Source: Actinomycetota bacterium (GTDB taxonomy: Bacteria > Actinomycetota > Thermoleophilia > Gaiellales > Gaiellaceae). From it: a stretch of 6,018 bases of DNA. The stretch's first letter is position 1; each line of letters starts with the position of its first letter. The notes beneath the pieces were generated by a model, which worked only from the letters and a program-made list of their open reading frames with translations, was not told the origin of the DNA and did not search any database. The translations under genes and the position numbers were made by a program. Shown here in pieces: positions 1-6,018 of the stretch. The stretch is taken from NCBI GenBank assembly GCA_019236545.1, contig JAFAIV010000044.1, forward strand, positions 1 to 6,018, read 5' to 3'.

Positions 1-1260
<1,260 letters not shown>

Positions 1261-1264
<4 letters not shown>

Positions 1265-1701
1265 GGGCGGCGCACCACGATCGCGACGCGCTCCTGCGGA
1301 GCCGGCGCGCCGGCGGCGGGGAGCGCGATCCGGAGCATCCCGTTGTCGTACCGCGCCTCGGCGCGCGTCATGTCGACGTCCTCGGCGAGCTCGATCCGGC
1401 GCTGGAAGGGGCCGTAGTCGATCTCCATCTGGTGGTAGCGCGCGCCCTGCGCGGGCGGGCGCTCGCGGGTTCCGGCGATGAGGAGCGTTCGCTGCGTGGC
1501 GACGATCTCGATCGTCGCGGGGTCGACGCCCGGGAGCTCGACGACGACGTGGACGGTCGGCGGCGAGTCCGTGCGGAAGCAGTCGGCCTGCGGCCTGAAG
1601 CCGTACGGCATCCCGGAGTAGCGCGGCACCTGCCACAGCTCCGCGAACAGCTCCTGGATCTCGCCCTGCAGATCGCCGATGTGGCGACGCCGTCCGGCCA
1701 C
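1261..1701 (-). CDS. hsp20: Small heat-shock protein, Hsp20/alpha-crystallin family
   Basis: ATP-independent holdase chaperone of 146 residues that binds unfolding proteins in the cytoplasm. The N-terminal arm contains the usual amphipathic GDLQGEIQELFAELW (residues 9-23). The alpha-crystallin domain spans about 45-130, with VVVELPGVDPATIEI near 52-66, the GPFQRRIELAEDVD strand region near 97-110 and the hallmark NGMLRI at 120-125. A short tail ends in a hydrophobic ERVAIVV patch that could serve as the IxI-type oligomerisation motif. The start is the GTG at 1701-1699, the first start after an in-frame TAG at 1725-1723. No Shine-Dalgarno precedes it, but TACGGT ends 6 nt upstream, suggesting a leaderless mRNA. 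It is the first gene of an hsp20-lon pair, which makes sense as a heat-stress unit: holdase plus protease. I see no HspR (HAIR) or CIRCE operator upstream. Confidence 0.95.
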
Positions 1702-1707
1702 GGCGAA

Positions 1708-1713
1708 ACCGTA
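1708..1713 (-). promoter_or_regulatory. Putative -10 box (TACGGT) for leaderless hsp20-lon transcript
   Basis: On the minus strand TACGGT fits the TAnnnT -10 consensus and is followed by 6 nt and then the GTG of hsp20, which places the expected transcription start at or within a base of the start codon. No convincing TTGACA-like -35 lies 16-18 nt further upstream. Inferred from position and from the same spacing at neighbouring gene starts. Confidence 0.5.
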
Positions 1714-1723
1714 CCCGGTCGTC

Positions 1724-1729
1724 TATGGT
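1724..1729 (+). promoter_or_regulatory. Putative -10 box (TATGGT) for the small ORF at 1737
   Basis: TATGGT fits TAnnnT and is followed by exactly 7 nt and then GTG at 1737, as expected for a leaderless start. It lies about 10 bp from the oppositely oriented -10 box of hsp20, so the two promoters would overlap. No clear -35 is visible. The ATG inside the box (1725-1727) is in frame with the same ORF, so an alternative reading is that it is simply the start codon. Confidence 0.4.
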
Positions 1730-1736
1730 CGGAAGC

Positions 1737-1853
1737 GTGGCGCGGATCCTGAGGCTGGTGGGAGCGGCGTTCGCGGGGCTTCTCTACACGTGGTTCGCCG
1801 CCGTCCGCGCGGTGCCGGCGGTGAAGCGGCGCAAGCCCGCGAGGCGGCGCTAG
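1737..1853 (+). CDS. Small basic single-helix membrane protein (38 aa), unknown function
   Basis: I do not recognise a family. The ORF reads VARILRLVGAAFAGLLYTWF, then AAVRAVPAVKRRKPARRR and TAG. It has one hydrophobic helix of about 17 residues (roughly 7-23) and a strongly basic tail that would sit on the cytoplasmic face and could touch phospholipids, RNA or DNA. Nearly every codon ends in G or C (about 36 of 38), matching the coding bias of the neighbours. The preferred start is the GTG at 1737, 7 nt after a TATGGT box; an in-frame ATG at 1725 would give 42 aa. The gene is divergent from hsp20. Its TAG shares the palindrome CTAG (1850-1853) with the stop of the lyase gene on the other strand. 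Chance ORFs of this size are common in GC-rich DNA, so confidence is moderate. Confidence 0.5.
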   Translation: MARILRLVGAAFAGLLYTWFAAVRAVPAVKRRKPARRR

Positions 1854-2640
1854 CGCCCGGCCCGGGCGAGCAGCGCCTCCGCCAGCTTCCGCGACGCGGC
1901 GTCGACCATCTCGCCACCGTGCGAGTGGCGCCCTCCGCTGCGAGCAGCCGCTCCGCGCGCTCGACCTCCTCCGGGCTCGGCGTGAAGACCACCCGCACCG
2001 GCTCGATCTGGCTCGGGTGGATCACCCACTTGCCGTCGTAGCCGAGCGCGAGCGCGCGCCGCGCCGACTCGCGCAGGCCCGCCTCGTCGTCCAGCCGCGC
2101 CCACGGGCCGTCGACCGCCTGCAGGCCGAACGCGCGCGCCGCGACTGCGATCCGCGCGAGCGCGTAGTCCGAGGCGCCGCCGCCGATCGTCAGCGTCGGG
2201 ACGCCCAGCGACGCGGCGAAGTCGCCGGGCCCGAAGACGAGCGCCTCCAGCCCGTGCCCGGCCGCGGCGATCCGCTCGACCTCGACGAGCCCGCGCGCCG
2301 TCTCGATCTGCGCCTCCAGCCCGACGCCCGTCGGCAGGCGCTCCGCCGCCGCCGCGACGTCCTCGGGCGACTCGACCTTCGGGAGCACCACGACGCCGAA
2401 CCCTCCATCGGCCGCCGCCCGGAGGTCGTCCTCCCACCACGCCGTCCCGCGCGCGTTCACGCGCAGCGCGGCCAGGCCGGAGCGCACGGCGTGCTCGCGC
2501 GCGAGCTCCTTGTCCGCCGGCGCGACGCCGTCCTCGAGGTCGACGACGACCTCGTCCGCCGCGAGGCCGCGCGCCTTCTCGAGCATGCGCGCGTTCGCTC
2601 CCGGGACGACGAGACACGTCCGCCGCGGCCTTACCGTCAC
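1850..2640 (-). CDS. CitE/HpcH-family CoA-ester lyase, with an apparent frameshift near its 3' end
   Basis: TIM-barrel Mg2+-dependent lyase or thioesterase acting on beta-hydroxyacyl-CoA esters such as malyl-CoA or citramalyl-CoA. Visible motifs: RTCLVVPGANARMLEKA (7-23), VVVDLEDGVAP (31-41), LRVNARGT (59-66), LEAQIETARGL (108-118, metal-binding Glu), LVFGPGDFAASLG (134-146, metal-binding Asp) and YDGKWVIHPSQIEPV (201-215). After residue ~237 this frame turns into Arg/Pro-rich nonsense running to 1723. The adjacent frame continues HSHGGEMVDAASRKLAEALLARAGR and stops at 1850, the normal CitE C-terminus. One missing base between about 1920 and 1935 (a GGG or CC run) explains it; repaired, the protein is about 263 aa. 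All catalytic motifs precede the shift. The start is the GTG at 2640, the only one after an in-frame TGA. No citD or citF is present, so this is a stand-alone lyase rather than citrate lyase proper; its substrate cannot be read from the sequence. Confidence 0.88.
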
Positions 2641-2647
2641 CTCACCG

Positions 2648-2677
2648 AAACTAACGATTTCCTCAGCTTTTCGTCAC
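2648..2677 (-). promoter_or_regulatory. Putative promoter of the CitE-like gene (GTGACG - 18 nt - TAGTTT)
   Basis: On the minus strand TAGTTT (2653-2648) fits TAnnnT and ends 7 nt before the GTG at 2640. A GTGACG hexamer (2677-2672), 4 of 6 bases like TTGACA, lies 18 nt upstream. The segment is markedly AT-richer than its surroundings. GGTGAG directly abuts the start codon, too close for a normal ribosome binding site, so a leaderless transcript is likelier. This is the best-formed promoter in the window. Confidence 0.55.
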
Positions 2678-2698
2678 CTGCCTCTCATCCCGTGGGCG

Positions 2699-2704
2699 TA
2701 CCTT
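2699..2704 (+). promoter_or_regulatory. Putative plus-strand -10 box (TACCTT)
   Basis: TACCTT fits TAnnnT and is followed by 7 nt and an ATG at 2712, the same spacing as at hsp20, the lyase and rmlA. No good -35 hexamer is seen 16-18 nt upstream. If active it would drive the tiny ORFs at 2712 and 2729, divergent from the CitE-like gene. Confidence 0.4.
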
Positions 2705-2711
2705 CGTGCAC

Positions 2712-2738
2712 ATGAGAACGAGGCGGACATGCGCCTGA
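2712..2738 (+). CDS. Possible 8-aa leaderless leader peptide (MRTRRTCA)
   Basis: ATG at 2712, 7 nt downstream of a TACCTT box, opens an 8-codon frame ending in TGA at 2736-2738. Three of the eight codons are Arg, two of them AGA and AGG, which are usually rare in GC-rich genomes, and one codon is Cys. It overlaps the start of the 22-aa ORF at 2729 in another frame, so ribosomes on it could control access to that start. This could equally be chance; the support is position only. Confidence 0.25.
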   Translation: MRTRRTCA

Positions 2739-2797
2739 TCGCGGCACTCGTCGGGACGATCACCGTCCTTCTCCTCGTGCTCCCGATCCATCCGTAG
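2729..2797 (+). CDS. Possible 22-aa single-helix hydrophobic peptide
   Basis: The frame starting at ATG 2729 reads MRLIAALVGTITVLLLVLPIHP and stops at TAG 2795-2797. It has an Arg near the N-terminus followed by about 17 uninterrupted hydrophobic residues, like a minimal transmembrane or toxin-type peptide. A GAGG (2720-2723) lies 5 nt before the ATG as a plausible Shine-Dalgarno, and 19 of 22 sense codons end in G or C. A strong hairpin begins 8 bases after the stop. No family is recognised. The small size keeps confidence low. Confidence 0.35.
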   Translation: MRLIAALVGTITVLLLVLPIHP

Positions 2798-2804
2798 CGC
2801 GTCG

Positions 2805-2857
2805 CGCCGGCCCAGCGAGAGCGGCTCCTCCTTCCTCCCCTGCTCTCGAGGCCGGCG
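2805..2857 (+). terminator. Two-part GC-rich hairpin upstream of rmlA, possible Rho-independent-like terminator lacking a T-run
   Basis: An outer 8-bp perfect stem (CGCCGGCC at 2805-2812 with GGCCGGCG at 2850-2857) encloses an internal loop (CAG on the left, A on the right) and an inner 7-bp perfect stem (CGAGAGC at 2816-2822 with GCTCTCG at 2842-2848). The 19-nt apical loop is pyrimidine-rich and contains CCTCC twice, resembling the 16S anti-Shine-Dalgarno. No T-run follows, so termination is uncertain. Its place, just after the tiny ORFs and just before the rmlA -10 box, suits a boundary between two transcripts. Confidence 0.45.
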
Positions 2858-2873
2858 GCGGCGCGAGCGCGGC

Positions 2874-2879
2874 TAGCAT
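2874..2879 (+). promoter_or_regulatory. Putative -10 box (TAGCAT) for leaderless rmlACD transcript
   Basis: TAGCAT fits TAnnnT and is followed by CGCCCCG (7 nt) and the GTG of rmlA at 2887. No Shine-Dalgarno exists between them. The -35 region is all GC with no recognisable hexamer. The spacing is identical to that at the lyase and small-ORF starts. Confidence 0.5.
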
Positions 2880-2886
2880 CGCCCCG

Positions 2887-3630
2887 GTGAAAGGCGTCAT
2901 CCTCGCGGGCGGCTCCGGGACGCGGCTCAGCCCGCTGACCCGGATCACGAACAAGCACCTCCTGCCGCTCTACGACCGGCCGATGGTCACCTACGCCGTC
3001 GAGGCGCTCGTCCGGGCCGGGATCCGCGACGTGATGCTCGTCACCGGTGGCACGCACGCGGGCGAGTTCTTCCGGCTGCTCGGCAACGGCCAGGAGTGGG
3101 GCGTCGACCGGCTCTTCTACGCGTACCAGGAGAAGGCCGGCGGGATCGCCGAGGCGCTCGGCCTCGCGGAGCGGTTCGTCGACCGGGACAAGTGCTGCGT
3201 CCTGCTCGCGGACAACGTCTACCAGCGCTCGCTCGCGCCGGTCGCGAAGCGGTTTGCGGCGCAGGAGCGCGGCGCGCGGATCGTCCTCTCGCGGGTCGCC
3301 GCGCTCAAGCACCTCCGCCACCTCGGCGTGGCCGAGCGCGACCGCGGCGGACGCGTCGTGAAGATCGTCGAGAAGCCCGCGCAGCCGAAGAGCCGCTTCG
3401 CCGTCACCGGCGTCTATTTCTACGACGCGCAGGTCTGGGACGTCCTGCCGACGCTGAAGCCGTCCGGCCGCGGTGAGCTCGAGATCACGGACGTGAACAA
3501 CTGGTACGTGAAGCGCGGGCAGATGGAGGCCGACGTGATCGACGGCTTCTGGGGGGACGCCGGCGAGTCGATCGAGGCGTACTACGCCGTCAACGACTTC
3601 GTCCGGCGGCACAAGGTGAACGCTCGTTGA
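2887..3630 (+). CDS. rmlA: Glucose-1-phosphate thymidylyltransferase, short form (dTDP-glucose pyrophosphorylase)
   Basis: Makes dTDP-glucose from dTTP and glucose-1-phosphate, the first step of dTDP-L-rhamnose synthesis, in the cytoplasm. The 247-aa protein begins MKGVILAGGSGTRLSPLT, the nucleotide-binding signature (residues 1-18), followed by NKHLLPLYDRPM (22-33), GGIAEALGLAE (85-95), LLADN (106-110, usually LGDN, with the metal-binding Asp kept at 109), VEKP (161-164), GELEITDVNNWY (196-207) and WGDAGE (222-227, second metal Asp at 224). It is about 40 residues shorter than the enterobacterial enzyme, matching the short family common in actinobacteria, archaea and some antibiotic clusters; some of these relatives are annotated only as sugar nucleotidyltransferases. 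The start is the GTG at 2887, 7 nt after TAGCAT. It is first in an rmlA-C-D operon and its TGA overlaps the next start. Confidence 0.93.
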   Translation: MKGVILAGGSGTRLSPLTRITNKHLLPLYDRPMVTYAVEALVRAGIRDVMLVTGGTHAGEFFRLLGNGQEWGVDRLFYAYQEKAGGIAEALGLAERFVDRDKCCVLLADNVYQRSLAPVAKRFAAQERGARIVLSRVAALKHLRHLGVAERDRGGRVVKIVEKPAQPKSRFAVTGVYFYDAQVWDVLPTLKPSGRGELEITDVNNWYVKRGQMEADVIDGFWGDAGESIEAYYAVNDFVRRHKVNAR

Positions 3631-4094
3631 TCGAGGGGATCCGGCGCTTCCCACTGCAGCGGTTCGAGGACGAGCGCGGCTGGTTCTCGGAGCTCGCGCG
3701 GCTGAGCGCGCTGCCGAAGCCGGTGCGGCAGGCGAACCTCTCCCGCTCGCGCCAGGGCGTGATCCGCGGCCTCCACTACCACCTGCGGGGCCAGGACGAC
3801 CTCTTCGTCGTCGTCTCGGGAATGGCGCGTGTCGTCGTCCTCGACCGAGAGACCGGCAAGACGTTCAGCGAGGACGTCGGCGACGACAACCCGGTCGCGA
3901 TCTACGTCCCCGGCCACCACGCGCACGGCTACGAGGCGCTGACCGACTGCCTCTTCCAGTACTTCGTCACCGAGGAGTACGACCCCGCCAACCCCGACGA
4001 GCACGGCGTCTGCTGGGCGGACCCGCGCGTCAAGCACCTGTGGAGCACGCAGAGCCCGATCCTCTCCGCGCGCGACCTCGCCGCCTGCTCGTAA
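3627..4094 (+). CDS. rmlC: dTDP-4-dehydrorhamnose 3,5-epimerase family protein (divergent RmlC-like)
   Basis: Cupin-fold epimerase expected to invert C3 and C5 of dTDP-4-keto-6-deoxyglucose before RmlD acts. Family features are FEDERGWFSEL (13-23), NLSRSRQGVIRGLHYH (37-52, catalytic His50), YVPGHHAHGYEAL (93-105), LFQYFVTEEYDP (109-120, with the family's active-site Tyr probably Tyr112), CWADP (129-133) and PILSARDLAA (144-153). At 155 aa it is shorter than the usual ~180. The Asn-His-Ser His is Leu38 here, and the QGKLVR Lys region reads GQDDLFVV (55-62), so a canonical active-site Lys appears to be missing. It may therefore do only one epimerisation or act on another sugar nucleotide. The start is the TTG at 3627, overlapping the rmlA stop as TTGA, with AAGGTGA (3613-3619) as a well-spaced Shine-Dalgarno. 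Confidence 0.87.
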   Translation: MIEGIRRFPLQRFEDERGWFSELARLSALPKPVRQANLSRSRQGVIRGLHYHLRGQDDLFVVVSGMARVVVLDRETGKTFSEDVGDDNPVAIYVPGHHAHGYEALTDCLFQYFVTEEYDPANPDEHGVCWADPRVKHLWSTQSPILSARDLAACS

Positions 4095-4870
4095 CCGGCG
4101 CGGGCGGCCAGGTCGGGACGGCGCTGCAGGCGGCGTTCGCGGACGAGGAGGTCGTGGCGCTGACACGGGAGGAGTGGGACGTCGCGTTGCCGCCGCCGGC
4201 CGGCCTGCCGGCGGTCGACCTCGTCCTGCACGCGGCCGGCTGGACGAACGTCGACGCCGCCGAGGAAGACCCGCAGGGCGCGGCCGCGGTCAACGTCGGC
4301 GGCACCCAGCACGTCGCGGAGCTCGGCGCGCCGCTCGTCCACTTCTCGACCGACTACGTCTTCGACGGCCGCAAGCGGACGCCGTACGTCGAGTCGGACG
4401 GGCCGAGCCCGCTGTCGGCCTACGGCCGGACGAAGCTCGCGTCCGAGGCGGCCGCGGGCGAGGACGCGTGGATCGTGCGGACGTCCTGGCTCTTCGGGGA
4501 GACCGGCAACAACTTCGTGCGGACGATCCTCCGGCTCGCCGCCGAGCGGGACGAGCTCTCGGTCGTGGACGACCAGCGCGGCTGCCCGACCTACGTCGGC
4601 CACCTCGCCGCCGCGGTGCGGGAGCTCGTCGAGCTGCCGCGCGGGGTCTGGCACCTCGCCGCGGAGGGCGACTGCACCTGGGCCGAGCTCGCGGAGACGA
4701 TCGTCGCCGAGGCGGGCCTCGACTGCCGCGTCCGCCGGATCACGAGCGGGGAGCTCGGCCGCCCGGCGCTGCGGCCGGCGTACTCGGTGCTTCGTAGCGA
4801 GCGCCCCGGCGCGCCGACGCTGCCGCCCTGGCGCGACGGCCTGCGCGCCTGCCTCGAGAAGCTCGGCTAG
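4040..4870 (+). CDS. rmlD: dTDP-4-dehydrorhamnose reductase
   Basis: NAD(P)H-dependent short-chain dehydrogenase that reduces dTDP-4-keto-L-rhamnose to dTDP-L-rhamnose, the last step of the pathway. Motifs: RLLVTGAGGQVG (15-26, Rossmann GxxGxxG), VLHAAGWTNVDAAEEDP (62-78), NVGGTQHVA (85-93), HFSTDYVFDG (101-110, catalytic Thr104), SAYGRTK (126-132, catalytic Tyr128 and Lys132), VRTSWLFG (146-153), DDQRGCPTYV (177-186) and RPAYSVL (245-251). The length of 276 aa is normal. The only standard start is the GTG at 4040, which overlaps rmlC by 55 nt and adds about 12 residues before the Rossmann strand. A CTG at 4085, overlapping rmlC by 10 nt, would give a start closer to the family's. The TAG shares CTAG (4867-4870) with the stop of the opposing diguanylate cyclase, leaving no room for a terminator. 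Confidence 0.94.
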   Translation: MEHAEPDPLRARPRRLLVTGAGGQVGTALQAAFADEEVVALTREEWDVALPPPAGLPAVDLVLHAAGWTNVDAAEEDPQGAAAVNVGGTQHVAELGAPLVHFSTDYVFDGRKRTPYVESDGPSPLSAYGRTKLASEAAAGEDAWIVRTSWLFGETGNNFVRTILRLAAERDELSVVDDQRGCPTYVGHLAAAVRELVELPRGVWHLAAEGDCTWAELAETIVAEAGLDCRVRRITSGELGRPALRPAYSVLRSERPGAPTLPPWRDGLRACLEKLG

Positions 4871-6018
4871 GCCGCGACGCGGTTCTTGCCCCACCGCTTC
4901 GCGCGGTAGAGCGCCTTGTCCGCGGTGGCGAGGAGCGAGTCGAGCGAGCCGTCGACGGAGGCGGCGACGCCGAGGCTCGCGGTCACGTGGTGCGGCCGCG
5001 TTCGCCCGTCGCCGATCGTCCGCGACTCGAGCGCGAGCCGCACGCGCTCGGCCGCCTCCTCCGCGCCCTGCGCGGTCGTCTCCGGCAGGACGACGGCGAA
5101 CTCCTCGCCGCCGTAGCGCGCCGGCAGGTCGATCTCGCGCAGCTCCGCCCGGAGCACGTCGGCGACGACCTGGAGCACGTGGTCGCCTGCGGCGTGGCCC
5201 CAGGTGTCGTTGACGCGCTTGAAGTCGTCGACGTCGAGCATCGCGACCGCGACCGGGCGGCCCGAGCGCTTGGCGCGGTTGAGCTCCTTCGTCGCCGCCT
5301 CGACGAACGCGCGCCGGTTCGGCAGCTGCGTCAGGTCGTCCACGACCGAGTTGCGGGCCTGGCGGGCAAGCGCGGCGAGCGGGGCGAGCACCGGGCGGGC
5401 GAGCAGGCGCGCGAGGAGGAGGAGGGCGGCGAGCGTGGCGGCGAGGCAGATCGCGAGCAGCTCGTCGGCGTGGCGGATCGGCGCGTCGAGCTCCGACGAC
5501 GGCGCGAGCGCGGCGAGCCGGACGTCGCCGACCAGGCGTGCCTGCGCGAGCTCGTAGCGGCCGCCGGCGAGCCGGGCAGACGTCGCGCCCGCGGGGAGCC
5601 GCGCGCCCGAGAGCTCGGGCGGCGCCGCGACGATCCGCGAGCCGCGCGCGAGCAGGAAGCCTTCCCCGGCGCGCAGCGGCGCGACGCCGCGCAGCCGGGA
5701 GAGCAGCGCCCCGTCGAGGGGAATCGAGACGCTGACTGTGCCCAGCGGGTCTCCGCCGGCGAGCACCTGCACCTGGCGGCGAATCGAGTTCGGGGAGGAG
5801 GGAAGCGGCGAGCCGGCGGGGACCGCGGCCGCGCCGGGGAGGTTGGCGGTCAGCCGCGCGAGGGCTGCCCGGTCGCCGTCGGCGAGGGCGCGCTGGATCG
5901 CGGGACGGGCGGCGAGCGTCGTCGCGTCCTCCTGCGCCTGCGCGGCGTCGCGCGCGGTCTCGCTCAGCGCCGCCTGGAGCGCGATGCCGAGGTGCGCGTC
6001 GAGCGCGTCCTGTTGTCG
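4867..6018 (-). CDS. Membrane-bound diguanylate cyclase with extracytoplasmic sensor domain (N-terminus outside the window)
   Basis: Makes the second messenger c-di-GMP from two GTP. The minus-strand frame is open from the right edge, so a start at the GTG at 5772 would be internal; 383 residues are visible. Visible residues 1-186 look like a Cache-like extracytoplasmic sensor: Ala-rich helices, then GDPLGTVSVSIPLDGALLSRLRG and VRLAALAPSSELDAPI near the membrane. A helix follows (ELLAICLAATLAALLLLARLL, nt about 5463-5401), then a short linker and the GGDEF domain from DDLTQLPNRRAF onward. The active site is RYGGEEF (GGEEF at 5112-5098), with LDVDDFKRVNDTWGHAAGD upstream. The product-inhibition I-site RxxD (REID, 5139-5128) sits exactly five residues before GGEEF, so both catalysis and feedback look intact. 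The first transmembrane helix presumably lies beyond the window. The ligand is unknown. Confidence 0.93.
   Translation of the reverse strand, partial: RQQDALDAHLGIALQAALSETARDAAQAQEDATTLAARPAIQRALADGDRAALARLTANLPGAAAVPAGSPLPSSPNSIRRQVQVLAGGDPLGTVSVSIPLDGALLSRLRGVAPLRAGEGFLLARGSRIVAAPPELSGARLPAGATSARLAGGRYELAQARLVGDVRLAALAPSSELDAPIRHADELLAICLAATLAALLLLARLLARPVLAPLAALARQARNSVVDDLTQLPNRRAFVEAATKELNRAKRSGRPVAVAMLDVDDFKRVNDTWGHAAGDHVLQVVADVLRAELREIDLPARYGGEEFAVVLPETTAQGAEEAAERVRLALESRTIGDGRTRPHHVTASLGVAASVDGSLDSLLATADKALYRAKRWGKNRVAA

Noticed and set aside
1723..1849. C-terminal extension of the lyase frame beyond 1850 as genuine protein
   Set aside because: The Arg/Pro/Ser-rich tail is unlike any CitE and results from the frameshift; the family-like C-terminus is in the neighbouring frame.
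1702..1860. HspR HAIR or CIRCE operator upstream of hsp20
   Set aside because: I looked for CTTGAGT/ACTCAAG and TTAGCACTC/GAGTGCTAA type inverted repeats and found none.
2017..2715. Plus-strand frame of 232 codons opposite the lyase gene
   Set aside because: Antisense shadow with Arg/Asp-rich low-complexity sequence; the lyase strand carries all conserved motifs.
2813..2841. Shine-Dalgarno on the minus strand from the complement of the CCTCC repeats
   Set aside because: The complement is strongly purine-rich, but no start codon lies at suitable spacing downstream on that strand.
2674..3654. Minus-strand frame of 326 codons opposite rmlA
   Set aside because: No family motifs, and composition is the mirror of rmlA codons.
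3929..4894. Minus-strand frame of 321 codons opposite rmlD
   Set aside because: Shadow of rmlD; its translation is Arg/Ala/Val/Asp repeats without recognisable domains.

Overview
The window is a very GC-rich stretch of bacterial chromosome. Its composition, its almost exclusive GTG/TTG start codons, the promoter-to-start layout and the style of the proteins suggest a deep-branching actinobacterium such as Thermoleophilia (Solirubrobacterales or Gaiellales). That placement is an inference from style, not from a marker gene.

Layout from left to right. Positions 1-1701 (minus strand) hold a stress operon: a small heat-shock protein (hsp20) followed, with a 4-nt GTGA overlap, by the first 421 codons of Lon protease, which runs off the left edge. 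A 23-bp gap (1702-1724) up to the ATG at 1725, or 35 bp (1702-1736) up to the preferred GTG at 1737, separates hsp20 from a divergent, previously unlisted ORF of about 38 codons (1737-1853, plus strand) for a one-helix basic membrane peptide. Its stop codon interlocks with the stop of a CitE/HpcH-type CoA-ester lyase on the minus strand (2640-1850). The lyase gene carries an apparent single-base frameshift near 1920-1935, just before its last ~27 codons.

The intergenic region 2641-2886 is relatively AT-rich at its left end. It contains back-to-back promoter-like elements, two overlapping tiny ORFs (8 and 22 codons) and a strong two-part hairpin. Then comes a plus-strand sugar-nucleotide operon at 2887-4870: rmlA (short-form glucose-1-phosphate thymidylyltransferase), rmlC-like epimerase and rmlD (dTDP-4-dehydrorhamnose reductase), tightly overlapping. 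rmlB is not in the window. The rmlD stop interlocks, again through CTAG, with the stop of a minus-strand membrane-bound diguanylate cyclase (extracytoplasmic sensor, one visible helix, GGEEF domain) that runs off the right edge.

Functionally the window combines protein quality control (Hsp20, Lon), acyl-CoA metabolism (CitE-like), dTDP-L-rhamnose supply for cell-surface glycans (Rml) and c-di-GMP signalling. None of these is a novel system. The most interesting signals are architectural. Every gene that starts a transcript has a TAnnnT box ending exactly 6-7 nt before its GTG/ATG, with no usable Shine-Dalgarno, which points to leaderless mRNAs, while the internal operon genes lack this box. 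The short membrane ORFs and the frameshifted lyase also deserve a second look.
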